Position numbers and translations under genes: made by a program. Positions 36,130 through 47,694 of a stretch of 64,000 nucleotides of DNA are shown in pieces. This stretch comes from Anastatus disparis (lineage: Eukaryota; Arthropoda; Insecta; Hymenoptera; Eupelmidae), in assembly GCA_017163975.1 (NCBI GenBank), contig JAFFSR010000004.1:1426001-1490000 (forward strand). Reading direction: 5' to 3'. The notes beneath the pieces are model-generated. The model saw nothing but the letters and a program-made list of their open reading frames with translations. It did no database searches and was not told the origin of the DNA. Position 1 is the first letter of the stretch, and every line of letters begins with the position of its first letter.

Positions 36130-36830
36130 TATTCAAAAGCTTAAAGACAATTTCAAAGGGTGCATAAGAGAGGGAGAGAGAGTGAGAGAGAAAAGCGTTT
36201 GAAACTAGAGATATAGAGTAGTACTATGTATAAATTAGGAAGCCAATGCGTGAAATTAGTTCAGACATGAAATTCAAGCATAGAATCTCACTCCGTCTCT
36301 CTTGGAACCTTAGTCTTAAGTGGTCACTAATGCTGCTTAAGAACCCCACTGGAACTCTCGGAACGCCATCATCTCTCTCTCAGTCTCTCTTGCTCCTTCA
36401 TATACCTAACATTGACAACGTGCCCATTCCTATCTCTGATTAAGGTACCTTTAGACTATTCTCTCTCTCTCTCTCTATGTATATATCTATCTCTATCATT
36501 TTCTCTATACAATCTCTGTCTTCGTCTTCTACTGCCTTTGCCTTCCTTCCTTTAGTTCCTTCCTTCCTTTACGGAAACGGCCGATTTCCTTCCCCACTTT
36601 GCATTTGCTGATTTGCCTCTTAAAGGGACTTAGAATCTAAAAGACGACGACTACGACTACGACTACGACGACGACGGCTAGGGAGAAGGAGGGAGACTTT
36701 AAAGCAGTAGTGTGGTAGCGGTTTAGCTTGATTGCAATTGCTTGCGCTATACCTCACTAATCTACTTCTACTTCATTGTTCAATTGTTCGACGACTATAT
36801 GCAATATTTGCACTATTTGTCAATGAGATA
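36130..36830. other. GA/CT island with ACG repeats
   Basis: GA-rich at 36168-36195 and CT at 36371-36390 and 36456-36476. A trinucleotide run (GAC/TAC)n lies at 36642-36677, and CCTTCCTTCC at 36541-36570. The 65-codon frame at 36246 lacks any domain. Confidence 0.32.
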
Positions 36831-36834
36831 TAGA

Positions 36835-37270
36835 TTAACATTAATTTCGTGGCTATACTATTTTAATATTTAATTGTTATTTTTTTTGTGTAAACAAAAC
36901 ATTTTGAAAATCATCCTCCTTATTTTTTCTTATCATTTTTTAAAACTTGTGAAACACGCATTTATTTTTCAAATTTTTTAAATCTAGAGTTTTTATAGGA
37001 TTTATTAATGCATGTTTTTTAATTATGTAAAGAAGTTTATATCAAGAAATCTTAATTTAAATTTTAAGAAATGAACTTATATCTTCTAGCTATTGATGTG
37101 AAAAGGTCGTAAATCATTTAAAATTAAACTAAAATAGAGCTTTTCAATTAAACTATATAACAAACTATAATTCGCAATACTTTATTCTCATTACATAGTA
37201 AAAACGTTAGAGAAAAAATACACGGAATCATCAATTTAAAAAAAACATTCTCAAGACAATCTACTTACAC
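36835..37270. other. AT-rich spacer
   Basis: Nothing supported. Confidence 0.4.
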
Positions 37271-37279
37271 ATTAGTAAA

Positions 37280-37700
37280 AAAGAGGCTTAAATCAATGTC
37301 TTAAGTCGAAGAAGGTAAAAAAAAGAAAAGCACAAGTATTTAAGAAAAATTGAGGGACCAGCTCTGTGGATAGAGAAAAAAAGAAGAATGCTCTTCGACG
37401 ACGCATATATTAGTCGAACGGGCTTCAGAAATAACGAGACTACGCAAGAGTCTTAATTCTTTCTTTGTTATCTCTTTCTGCTAATTCACGAACGGAACGA
37501 GAGAAAAGAAAAGAGGGAGATTGGATATATATAAAAATAAAAGAAACGAAACGACAAAGCCATAGGAATGGAGGACCGACATTTTTTCGTCGCTCTCTTT
37601 GTTTCAAGAGATTAAAGGCTTAAAGTGGTCACGTACTTTTTTAAGCGGGATTTTTTTCCTCCAACCACCACCGCGTCCCCTCTTACCAATTACGAATTAT
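37280..37700. other. GA island
   Basis: GA-rich at 37370-37390 and 37495-37550, with CGACGACGCA at about 37397 and CCAACCACCACCGCGTCCCC at 37661-37680. No ORF. Confidence 0.3.
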
Positions 37701-37704
37701 TAAG

Positions 37705-38915
37705 TTTATGGTTTATTTGCACGAAATTATACTTTTTTTTTATAAGAATTAATCTCGTGCAGAAGGTTTATAATGTTTCTATTTGTCCAAAACAGTGAAT
37801 GTTTTGATGAAAAATTTGTAAATTGTTTTTAATCCTTTGTTGAAAAATAAATTAATCCCAAGTTTGAAATTATGGTTTCTAAGTTTTTTAATTTTTAACA
37901 AACTGTTTAATTGTGAAAGATAACATTTAATTTATTTAAAATATTAAAAGTTATAAATATTTAATGTTACTTATGGTATTAAAAGATAAAACATTATGTT
38001 AATATGAAACAAAATTTATCATAACAAATTTAATTTGTTAACATTAAGAATTATAAATAAAAACTAAATTAAATAATCCAAGCTATGTTTCACAACAAAA
38101 TATCAAACTGATAAATTTACCACAATAAAATCTAAAATTTGAAAAAAAAAACACATTCCAAATCACACAAACCAAATACTGATAAAACATCTATTCGAAT
38201 AACCTAAATGCATCGTAACAACGCTACTTTTCCCTACTTTTTCCCCATTTAGTTTAAAAGCAAATTCTGAAAGCAAATGAATAATTAGAGTGATGACGAG
38301 ACATGAATGTATATCGCCGATAGAGATACAAAAAGTTTAATTAAAGTTAATATGTGAGCCGAATTTATAAAGATGAGCAGGGCGGAGGGGGGACATAGTA
38401 ATTAAAAGTATTGATTATCGATAACGAAATTTGTACGGATAAACTCTATTTTGTATCTATGTAGAGGACGAAAAACGCCGTTGTACATCTGTTCATTAGG
38501 TAATGAACTTATTAAATCAGAGTGGATAGCTTGTATTATGTATATATCTATAGACACTATTGTAGGAACACCTGTTTCCTACGTTTCTCTTCATTGAATA
38601 CAATTTTGGTTTTTTTTTTCAAAGAAAATCATTTTACACGGCTTTACGGGTAATTAAAACGTATTGAAAAGATACTGATTATTTAAATTGTGAATAATGT
38701 AAAACAAGTACGATAAAACTATCTGTGATTAAAAATTAAAATAAACTTTTGAATGTTAATAAAAAAAGAATATATCTATTGTTTATTATTTGAAGTTGGA
38801 ATTTTTTGGAATGAAAGAATCAACAGTTGGTATAAAATAGATTAAGCGAGTGTATTAGAGTCATAGAACTGAAATGCGGCAATGCTTAGAATTGTATACA
38901 TAAGTAATTTAATAG
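37705..38915. other. AT-rich stretch
   Basis: Contains TGTAGGAACACCTGTTTCCTACG at about 38562-38584, a short imperfect palindrome, and GCAGGGCGGAGGGGGGAC at 38378. No gene. Confidence 0.35.
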
Positions 38916-38921
38916 TACATT

Positions 38922-39036
38922 ACGATACAAGTGACCTAAGTGGCACTTTATTACACGGCCGGAGTTATCGCCCGAGCGCAGCGAGGGCGATAACGTAGTG
39001 CCGTGTAATTAAGTTCCACTAAGGTCACGAGTATCG
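38922..39036. repeat. GC-rich nested palindrome
   Basis: The outer arms begin TACGATACAAGTGACC and end GGTCACGAGTATCGTA, continuing through a ...GTGGCACTTTATTACACGG arm and its imperfect inverse. At the centre GTTATCGCCC and GGGCGATAAC pair around a GAGCGCAGCGA loop. The whole 115-nt segment could fold as one cruciform. A further copy of the inner arm occurs at about 39733-39770. Confidence 0.75.
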
Positions 39037-39048
39037 TATACTATTTTG

Positions 39049-39806
39049 TAGCACGTGGGACATAAATCCGCCAAATTAAATCTGTACTCTTCAAAATCAG
39101 TAATAAACAAAAACTATGCACTCCACGAATTATAATTCAAAAAATAAAAGCGAAAACTATAAAAAAACCAAACACTACGCATCCTGTGAATGATAAATCG
39201 AAAAAAAGAAAAGAAAACTATAAATAAATTAAAACTAAACACTCCATGAATAATAGATCGAAAAAGAAAAAGAAGAATATAATTTCAAAAATATACTCAA
39301 AATGTGTAATAATAATTAATTTTTATCAATATTATTGATATTATGTGAAATTGTTTGTTGAAATCATCTTCTATGAAGTAATAAATTGAAATTTTGTTTC
39401 ACGTATGAATTAGCGTCGTAGGAGCGGTGAGGAGGTAACATGTTTAGTATAGCAATAGCAATCGTGTGTAGTAATAGGGGTTCCCGTAGCATTTTATAAT
39501 ACAACGCTGAAATGACTATACCTCTTCGCTCTACATGTTACGCTACTATCAATTTTAGTTTTACTCGTATCTTACTTGCTTATAATTGTTATTTAATTTG
39601 AAGAATGTTAATGTAAAAGAGTTTCAATATACTACAGCTTATTGTTATTTATGAAAATACTTTAAAAAATAATTTACATATTAAATTATTTCTTATTATA
39701 TACGTACGTTACCTAAGTAAATTCATTATTGTACCGTGTAAAAAAGTGCCACCTAGGTAACAGAAAAGTGTTACCTAAGTGCGGATTTAGGTCCCGCAGT
39801 GCTATA
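39049..39806. mobile_element. Element bounded by inverted TAGCAC..AAATCCGC repeats
   Basis: GTAGCACGTGGGACATAAATCCGCC (about 39049-39073) is inverted, with a few changes, at about 39778-39804 (GCGGATTTAGGTCCCGCAGTGC). The inner right side also holds the GTGCCACCTAGGTAAC arm found in the neighbouring palindrome. The interior is AT-rich with no transposase. Whether this and the palindrome at 38922 form one composite element is unclear. Confidence 0.5.
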
Positions 39807-39894
39807 AAAAAAATTTTGGTTTTCCGTAAATTTCGCAAAATTCGAAATAATGCATTAAATAATAATTGTTTAAAAATTCGTACTTTTATTATTA

Positions 39895-40285
39895 CATGTG
39901 AAAAATTATATTGATTATGTACAGATTGTATATAAACTGTTGTATACAATCTTTGTAAGGATTTAGTTCTATAAATTGAATAAAAATTGTATACAATCAG
40001 TATAATATTATATAAAAAATAAACATTTATAATATGATATAATATTTAAATACTATTTTAGCTTCTTAAATAATTTTTTCAGTGTATAATATAAAAAAAA
40101 ATTTGTGAATTTTATGAAAATCTAATATCATGTTATAAAAAATCCGAATTTTTTATTTACTTTTTATGCAACATTAAACTGATTGTATAAAATTTTTATT
40201 CAATCATATAGAATCAAATCCTTATACAGATTGTTTACAATAGTTATATACAGATGCAAACAATCTTTATAAAGTTTTTCACATG
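39895..40285. mobile_element. Foldback MITE, CATGTGAAAAA termini
   Basis: Arms of about 110 bp (39895-40005 and 40175-40285) match as inverted copies. Shared blocks are CATGTGAAAAA, ATACAATCT/AACAATCTG, AAGGATTTAGTTCTATA and GAATAAAAATT..ATACAATCAGT. The middle is about 170 bp of AT-rich sequence. Each arm also repeats TATACAATC internally. Non-coding. Confidence 0.78.
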
Positions 40286-40574
40286 AATAGGTAAGGCATT
40301 ATTATTTTTTGTTTACACTTATTTTTTGTTTGCTATGGTATGCTCTGTAACTAACCATTTCAAAGTTAAATCTTCGAGAAAATTATCTGCAAACATTTCA
40401 AGCTTACGTCATTCCAGTAAAAATAAGCATAAAATTCCAATAAAAGAACGTTACACTTCAAACAAGAAACTAGTAATTTCTTCTGGTCACTTTTTTTTAG
40501 TTTAGTGAACATATTCGATGTTGCAATTTCTACCGGAGTATGAATAAAAAACAAGTCGTAACCATAACGCTATG

Positions 40575-40870
40575 TTTTAGTGCACAGGTGCACCCTTGGC
40601 CTACAAGTCTTACATGCTTGGATTTGCCCAAGGCTATATTCAGCCTCGTCAAGAAGAGCTCTATAAGGCTCTAGGTGCCGGAGGTACGTATATGTACGGA
40701 TTGGAAAAGCCATCTCAGTACTGCAAAGGTTAAATTTACTTTTGAATTGCTACTAAGCACAGGAGCAGAGGAAAAAATAAGATATCCAATAAGAAAAAAT
40801 ATGATACATTTTTTATTAGAGATCAAAGTGGAAGAGATAAGTTTTAAATTATTATAAAAGTACATAATAC
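40575..40870 (+). other. Unexplained GC-richer segment with exon-like frame
   Basis: After GTTTTAG at about 40574-40580 the + strand stays open for about 50 codons (GAPLAYKSYMLGFAQGYIQP and on, to a stop near 40730). Composition is coding-like, unlike the surrounding DNA. An AAAGGTTAAA donor-like site lies just before the stop. No domain is recognised. It could be an isolated exon, an exon remnant or a fragment of a mobile element; it sits between two foldback elements. Confidence 0.2.
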
Positions 40871-41284
40871 GTTACTAGAGTATTTCTTTTTTCTGTTGTT
40901 TCTCTCAAAGTAACTTTTACTTGTACTTTAATATTATATAATAAAAGTTATATCTCATTAAAAAGAGAAACTGTCCTTATCCTTATTTACTATCCTTTAT
41001 CCTAATAATATTAGTTTTTATGAATTATAAAATTAATTCTTTTCTAAGGACTCCTCTGAAAGATTCTTCCCTTGGTTGACTGATTATAATTAAGTAATGT
41101 TTAAATGCTTAGTCAACTTAGGAATATATTAAATGAAAAAAAAAGAAAGAACAAAAAGAAACATAACGTAAACATAGGCTAATACAGGCTCGTTAAGAAT
41201 TTTTTTTTGTCGAGTTATGGAAAAAACATTCTTTATACAGCAGTGCGTTAAAAATATAGTTTTTTTAATTTTCGCTTGTGTGAT

Positions 41285-42160
41285 GTCCTGTAGAAGATCC
41301 TATTTCGGCAAGGCATTATAAAAGATACTCTTTCGGCAGAATATTTAAAAAGATCCTATTTCGCTGAGATTTGAAGAAAGTTCTATTTTCAAAACTACTT
41401 TTTTTTTAATACAAATTTAATTGGCACCTCTGCAAAAATTTTGAAAGAAAATTTTAGTGTACTTTGGGTAAAATCAGATGAATGCAAAATAGATTTTCGA
41501 ATAGAACGCGAAATAGAATCTACTTTTGCATGATGTTTATCATTATAATCCTATGAATCAATATATAGATTTTTAAAATATGCGGAATAGAATAATAACT
41601 TTTTGATGATTGCTCTATAATTATTTAAATTATTAAATAGAACAATAATCATTAAGAAACGATTATATAGAAACGATATTACTGTCATTCATCATAATTA
41701 CAGTATAATTATTAAAAAGCAATATATCAAATATCTCAAGATATTTACATAGATTCTTTCAATATGTGGAATATACGGTAGAAGTATATTTCCCATATAT
41801 GGGTGATAGTTACAATTTACATGCGGGTTCATAACGAGTTGTGTGATTAAGATAAAAAAATACTATTCGTGCAGAATATAATTACTATTTTGTATATTGT
41901 TTAGAAGTATTTTTATCATCCACCTGGTTACAACAAAAACATACTAAAATTATCTTTGCGAATTTCCGCAGAAGTGTTAATATAACTTAATTTTTCATTT
42001 AAAATATACAATTTTTGAAAAAGGATCTTTTTTTGAATCTCAACAAAATAGGATCTTTTTCAACTCGCTTATGAAATAGTATATCTAATAACACCTCCCT
42101 GAAATGAGATCTTATTCAATACATCGTCGAAACAGTATCTTTTTCTACACTTTGCAAAAA
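41285..42160. mobile_element. Compound foldback element with iterated AAAGATCC..TTTCG units
   Basis: The left part (41285-41405) holds three to four direct, diverged units of the form AAGATCCTATTTCGNC. They recur at about 50-bp intervals. The right part (about 42010-42160) holds the same units inverted (GGATCTTTTT, GAAATAGTATATC, GAAATGAGATCTTATTC, GAAACAGTATCTTTTTC). The two arms are themselves repeat arrays in opposite orientation around about 600 bp of AT-rich core. This resembles Foldback-type elements whose inverted repeats consist of tandem subrepeats. No ORF. Confidence 0.65.
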
Positions 42161-42169
42161 AAGGATGTT

Positions 42170-42530
42170 TTGTTATTAATCCGATGGTTTATCCTCTTTA
42201 TTATATCAATTTTTAATTACTTTGAGATGAAAGTGTTAAATAACTTGTATATATGCTGATACTAACTTGAGAAAATACAATGATTCTTCATTAACATAAG
42301 CAAAAATTTTTATATCAATTTTTTGAAAAATGATCATTAAAATTTGTATATAAACTTGTTGCGAATTCCTATACTTAACTTTTTATAGTATTTGATAATA
42401 CAAATAAGTATCAAGTTTAACGTTAAATCAAATTTTTGTACGCAAATTACTTTTTCATAAACATAAATAAAATTAATTACGCATACATCTCCATCATTCT
42501 CAATAAAGAAGTTATAATACTCGTTTTTTC
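42170..42530. other. AT-rich spacer
   Basis: Nothing supported. Confidence 0.4.
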
Positions 42531-42534
42531 TCAG

Positions 42535-43260
42535 CGAATATTAACACCAGCCGCTGTAACGTTATAATTCAAAGCATCACCCATTTCCCAATCTCCCTTG
42601 ACGCAATATAGATTTTTCTCTCTCTCTCTCTCAAGCCTTCTTCTCTTCTCGCGTTAATTTTCGAATGGCCCACATTAGGAAATCCCAGTCGTACGAAGGG
42701 TAAACTTACGACTTTAATGTTTCTCTCAAGAGATAGAAAGAGTAAGAGCGAGCGAAGGAAGGTAATGAAAGATAGTAAAAAGGGAAGAGTTGCAAGTATA
42801 TAAAGGGTTCGTAAAGTGACTCAAATTGTCGCCTGTTATATCAACGGCTTAACTCTTTACGACTAAAAGTATTGCTAATATTGAAGCTCTCGTACTCTCG
42901 TTACTTTTCTTCTTTCTTCATCTATTTTCTTTTTCCAAAAAAATAAGCAAACGAAAAATATACGTGTATATATATAGTTTTCATGAAGAGGCCGAAAGTT
43001 GAGACATACTCTTTAAGTACTCAGGGCTTTATAAAGCATTCCCAAGACCCTTTTCTCGCGACATTTTTAGTGGCCATCAAAAACCCAGGCACCTCGGCTT
43101 AATTATGAAAAGGGAAAAAGAGGAGAAAGACTCTCTGGCCTCTTTTTTTAGGGGGGTTATGGAAGAGCGTATATATATACATACAACAACGACGCAATTT
43201 TTCGAGATTCTTCTAAGGGATGATGGTGGTAGTTAGTTTTTTTTGGGAGAGACGCATGAA
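42535..43260. other. CT/GA island
   Basis: CT run at 42618-42652, GA at 42725-42790 (AAGAGTAAGAGCGAGCGAAGG), CCCAGGCACCTCGGC at about 43084-43098, then GGGGGG and TATATATA words. No ORF. Confidence 0.33.
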
Positions 43261-43269
43261 TATATACTT

Positions 43270-43271
<2 letters not shown>

Positions 43272-43300
<29 letters not shown>
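43272..43300. repeat. (AT)n microsatellite
   Basis: About 14 uninterrupted AT units. Confidence 0.9.
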
Positions 43301-43590
43301 GGTATGTATATTGTTTTAGAAGTGAATAAAATTTGACATGAAAGTTGGTGGAATTCTTTAGAGTATAAATTAAGTTGTGTTAGAACAAAACCTTCATATT
43401 TCTCTATTCTTAAAGAAAAATATTGTGTGGTTTAGTAAAGTATTAAATTGCTTCTTACAAAAGATTAAACTCAAATATGCCAAACTATTATTTATTTCAA
43501 CAATAAATCTTCTATGGAAGACTCGTTAAAAATAAAATTTCAAAAGATGAAGTCTTCTATGCATAATAAAATACAAATATTATATGCGAA

Positions 43591-43593
<3 letters not shown>

Positions 43594-43653
<60 letters not shown>
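43594..43653. repeat. (AT)n microsatellite
   Basis: About 30 AT units, the longest in the window together with 59924-59980. It generates the Tyr-Ile run in the overlapping small frame. Confidence 0.92.
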
Positions 43654-43654
<1 letters not shown>

Positions 43655-43657
<3 letters not shown>

Positions 43658-46055
43658 CTTATTATCTATAAAACATCCGATCATCCGATTGGCATTATTA
43701 AATTAAACGTATTCTCTCGTTCTTTCTTTGATAAATTATTCAATATTTTTTTTGTTTAAAAAATCAAGATTACCTTTATAATAGGCTATATGTGATATCT
43801 CAGTGAACTTACTTTCATCAGTTATTGATAGAAAATATCAAAAGGTAAAAGTCGTACTCGACCTTTCATTTACTATTCGCTTATTTCAACCTTATTAAGT
43901 ATGTTAACTGATGAATAAAGTATTGTAAATTTTATCTGCATTTTATAGACACGTCTTACTCTCACCTTTTCTTCGTCATTTTTTTATTTTGTTCCTTTTA
44001 AAGTGAAATCAAAATGAAACTTTTATTTGCAATAATCTATAATTTATTAAATTTGAAAAAATCAGAATTATGAATAAAAGTATCATATTAATTTGTAGGC
44101 GATTAGAAAAAATATACAAGTAGTTACAGGTGCGTTCGGTAAGACAAGTATTTAAAAATTAATTATGTTTTTATATCTTAAAAATATATTTTGGTTTTAA
44201 ATGATTAGCGAAATTGCAATAATACGAACGAAACCTTTTATAGAAAAATTGAAAAAAGAGACATTATGAAGCATATCAGAACAAAAAACAACCCTCACAA
44301 CAAAAGTAAAAAAAACTTTGCAGTTTCGAGAACAAACAAAGAAAACAAGATTACAGTAAATATCCACAATGTCTCTCTTTTGTTCTTTTCTTTTCTTCTT
44401 CCTTTTTTTTATTTTCAGCTGTTTCTTTCTCACCTCTAAGCACTTCATTGTAACAACGCGTCGAGATTTGGTTTGTCTCATGAGACCTCTATCCATGCGC
44501 ATATTTTACTGATTTTCATGGAATTCCTCACGGATACATCTTTTCTAGTGACTTTTGCTATTTTTATTTTTTTTTTCTTCTTTTCTTGCACGAACATGTA
44601 CAGCTTTTTTTTATCTTCTTTTCTTTGCATATGTCAAGGCCCGCAAATTTTTTTTTTCTTTTTCTTTTTTTGAAGAAGACGTGAAGCGAAGATTTCCTTT
44701 GGGAATCCACGATTAACCTTATAGAACTGTCGATCAGTGCCTGAGAGACTTTTTTTCAAATGGAAAAGATTTTTTTTTCTTCTTTTCTTGATGCGTACAC
44801 CTTCTGGATTTAAAGAGTGACAAATAATCTTTTTTTTATTTAATTTTGTCAATCTGTTAATCATAAAAGCTTTAATTGTATCGTCACTTTTAAATAAATA
44901 TAACAACGGAGATTGTTATTCAACAAATAAATAATCATCTCAATCTTCATTATAAATTAAACATTGGTTTCTCAATAATTAAAATAAATGAACAAAGTAA
45001 ATTTCATAATTTAAATGTAATATTTAAATCTCATGAAGTGAGAATCTTCCAGGTCTCTTATCATAATTTTGGATATCATTAGAAAGTTAATATAACGAAA
45101 TAAGTGAGACTGAAAGGTGTGAATTTTTTTAATCTTCAAAGAATCTTTATGAAATTTATACTATTGTTTTGGATTTGCTAAATCGTTATAATGTTTGAAA
45201 AGTTGAGTAAAATAATGGTTGAATAAAATGAGTGTCATACATATTACATAAACCTTACAATAATTACGTCAAATGACAAACATACGTAAGCTTCTTGTTC
45301 AATTCAGTAATTTTTTTTACAACCTTCATCAAGATCAAATATTTGTATTACGCATTATTTAAAAATTTTCAATTCTATTTGTTAGAAAATATAATGCATC
45401 TTAAGAATGTAATTAAAACAAAATTTGTTTATAGTTGTGAATTAAATTTTCATTTAATATTTATATAAATAACAATCTATTATTTATTTCTAATTATAAA
45501 AAAGAAAGTAATTTTTACATTCGTGAAATTTGATATCAATTATAAATGTACATTGACTTATCAACCTTGAAATTTCTATAATATAGAATTTCTCTAGTAA
45601 TGGAAATTCTATAGTAGCATAATATTTAATGAAACATGTCTTCAAAAAATAAATATTCCATTAAAATCTTCCTCCTAATTAGATGTATTTTACTATATAT
45701 TCATTAGGTATTAATAAATTATTAAATATTTTCCTTATAAAATTCATTTATAATTGCGAAATTATTGTTTTACAAAGATACAACTTTCTCGCACGCGTCA
45801 TAACCGCACGTCTGTGTGCTACTTTCAAAGTTCAAAGTTCGAGATTAATAAATAATCTTTTGATTAGTAATCAACAAAAGAAAAATCCATACAAAGATAA
45901 AACAATATTGATTTATAACACCAATAAAAAGTGTATTTCAATTTTTTCAAAATAAACTAAATATTTTAAAAGCTTCAACGCTCCTTCATATATATAAATT
46001 CATATTTTTCTCAAACGTACGATAAACTAACGTAGCCAATAAACATCGCCGTTTC
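43655..46055. other. AT-rich stretch with T-rich/GA island
   Basis: 44380-44800 is T/C-rich with TTCTTTTC runs. Frames there on both strands are Phe- or Lys-rich tract translations. 44830-46055 is AT-rich. No gene. Confidence 0.33.
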
Positions 46056-46059
46056 ATCA

Positions 46060-46860
46060 AAACAGAATCTCGTTGATTCTTTTTCATCATTATATACAAC
46101 CGTCATAACAAGAAAGTTCAAATCTCTAAAAGTCCAAGTGCCCATGAAAACTGAAAGTCAGAAAAGATATTAGGTAGCGTATCTATGTCATTTCATCCTC
46201 TTTTTTTCATAAATGCAGGCAAAAAAAAGACACCTTCACTTGAAAAATTTCTAACAACGAGATGACGTTTTCATATAATCACGATAGTACTTTATTACCT
46301 CTTTGGTTATTATTATCTTGCTGGGAATCATCCCGTATTTTCACAGCTAAATGCGTGTGTGTGTATATATATATATGTCCTTTCTCTGCAATTATTGTTG
46401 CGTCTGAGTGCACATTTTTCGTTCTACTTTATTTTATATACCTTTTAATATGACTATATATTTGTCTGTACGTACGCATATATATGTTAGCCGAGAAGAA
46501 AATTTCACTTGAAAAGGTCGACGTGCGAAACATGACACGCGGCTTCTTTTTATAGCTTTTATTTTTCATCTCTCCGCTTTACCTTTATAGCCAGAGGATA
46601 GGATGGAGAATCTTAAAACATCATGTTTTTGCTTTTTTTTCTCTGCTATTCATAGCGTGTTCATTAGTAATCAATCAATACAGAGTTAAACGATTCATTC
46701 TTAAACGTAGGAGTTTGAGCTTCCATATACTTTTACTTTGACTCCAAGCAGAAAGATGAAAGTTTATACACGGTACACCTGCGCATGCTGGTAACTTTAA
46801 GACGTGCAGATAATTTTTTTTCTTTTTCATCCGTTGCAAAAAAAGGGTATAATAGTCTAA
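46060..46860. other. GC-richer island
   Basis: GTGTGTGTATATATATATATG at 46355-46376, GTCGACGTGCGAAACATGACACGCGGC at about 46518-46544, and GGTACACCTGCGCATGCTGG at about 46773. No coding frame supported. Confidence 0.28.
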
Positions 46861-46864
46861 TCGA

Positions 46865-47690
46865 ATTCCTTTAGCTTTCTAGTGTTTCTATAAGCTATTA
46901 TGATTGAGACAATTGATATCTATTGAAATATGAAAAATTTTACTTTTGTTTAGGTTAAATTGTAGGGTTAATTGGAGATAGACACAATAAATGTTTGATG
47001 TTAAGAGAAAATATAACATGAAATTAAACTTAATGGAAGGTAATATTTGATAAAATATATTATTTTTAGAACAATATAATACATATTAGTTATAGTTATA
47101 ATTTAGATTTACAGAACATCTATTTTTATATGAATTTTTTCTTTCAAATATAAAATTAGAAACAAGAAATTGTCAAATACAAAATTTAACAAAGCAATTT
47201 GTCAAAAATAAATTGCGTTATGTTTTTATTTACTATATGCAGATACATACATTCATGAATGAAAAACAGTCGAACACAAAAAAATAAATATATATTTGGC
47301 TTTAAAGATTTTAAAATTCATTTTTTACTTAAATACTGTAAAAAATTAATGTTTTTTTAAATAAAATAAACATAGTTAAAGCTTCATTAAAATACTATCG
47401 ATATGTTTGTTAGTTGCACTCAAAATAACTGTTGTAATAAAAAGCGATGATTAACCAAAATGAAAGGAAATCTCGTTATCGGCATTATTAAGTTCTTTTT
47501 GAAGTATGCCGGTCATTCAAACAAAATAGCTCCATCTCTTACTGTCATTAAAATGATTAAATTACCGTCTAAATAGCTTTCTATTTCATTTTTCTCGAAA
47601 TTATTAAATAGGAAAACGAACAAAACAAACAAGAGTGAATGAAAAGAAATTATCTCAATGTTTGAAGGAAAAATCAAAAGATAATGTGTA
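46865..47690. other. AT-rich spacer
   Basis: Nothing supported. Confidence 0.4.
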
Positions 47691-47694
47691 ATTT

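Noticed and set aside
43272..43653. Functional origin or promoter at the (AT)n runs
   Set aside because: Simple microsatellites in AT-rich DNA, with no adjoining gene start or conserved motif.
44197..44906. ORFs of 101, 66 and 90 codons on both strands
   Set aside because: Lys- or Phe-rich translations of A/T and TTCTTTTC runs.
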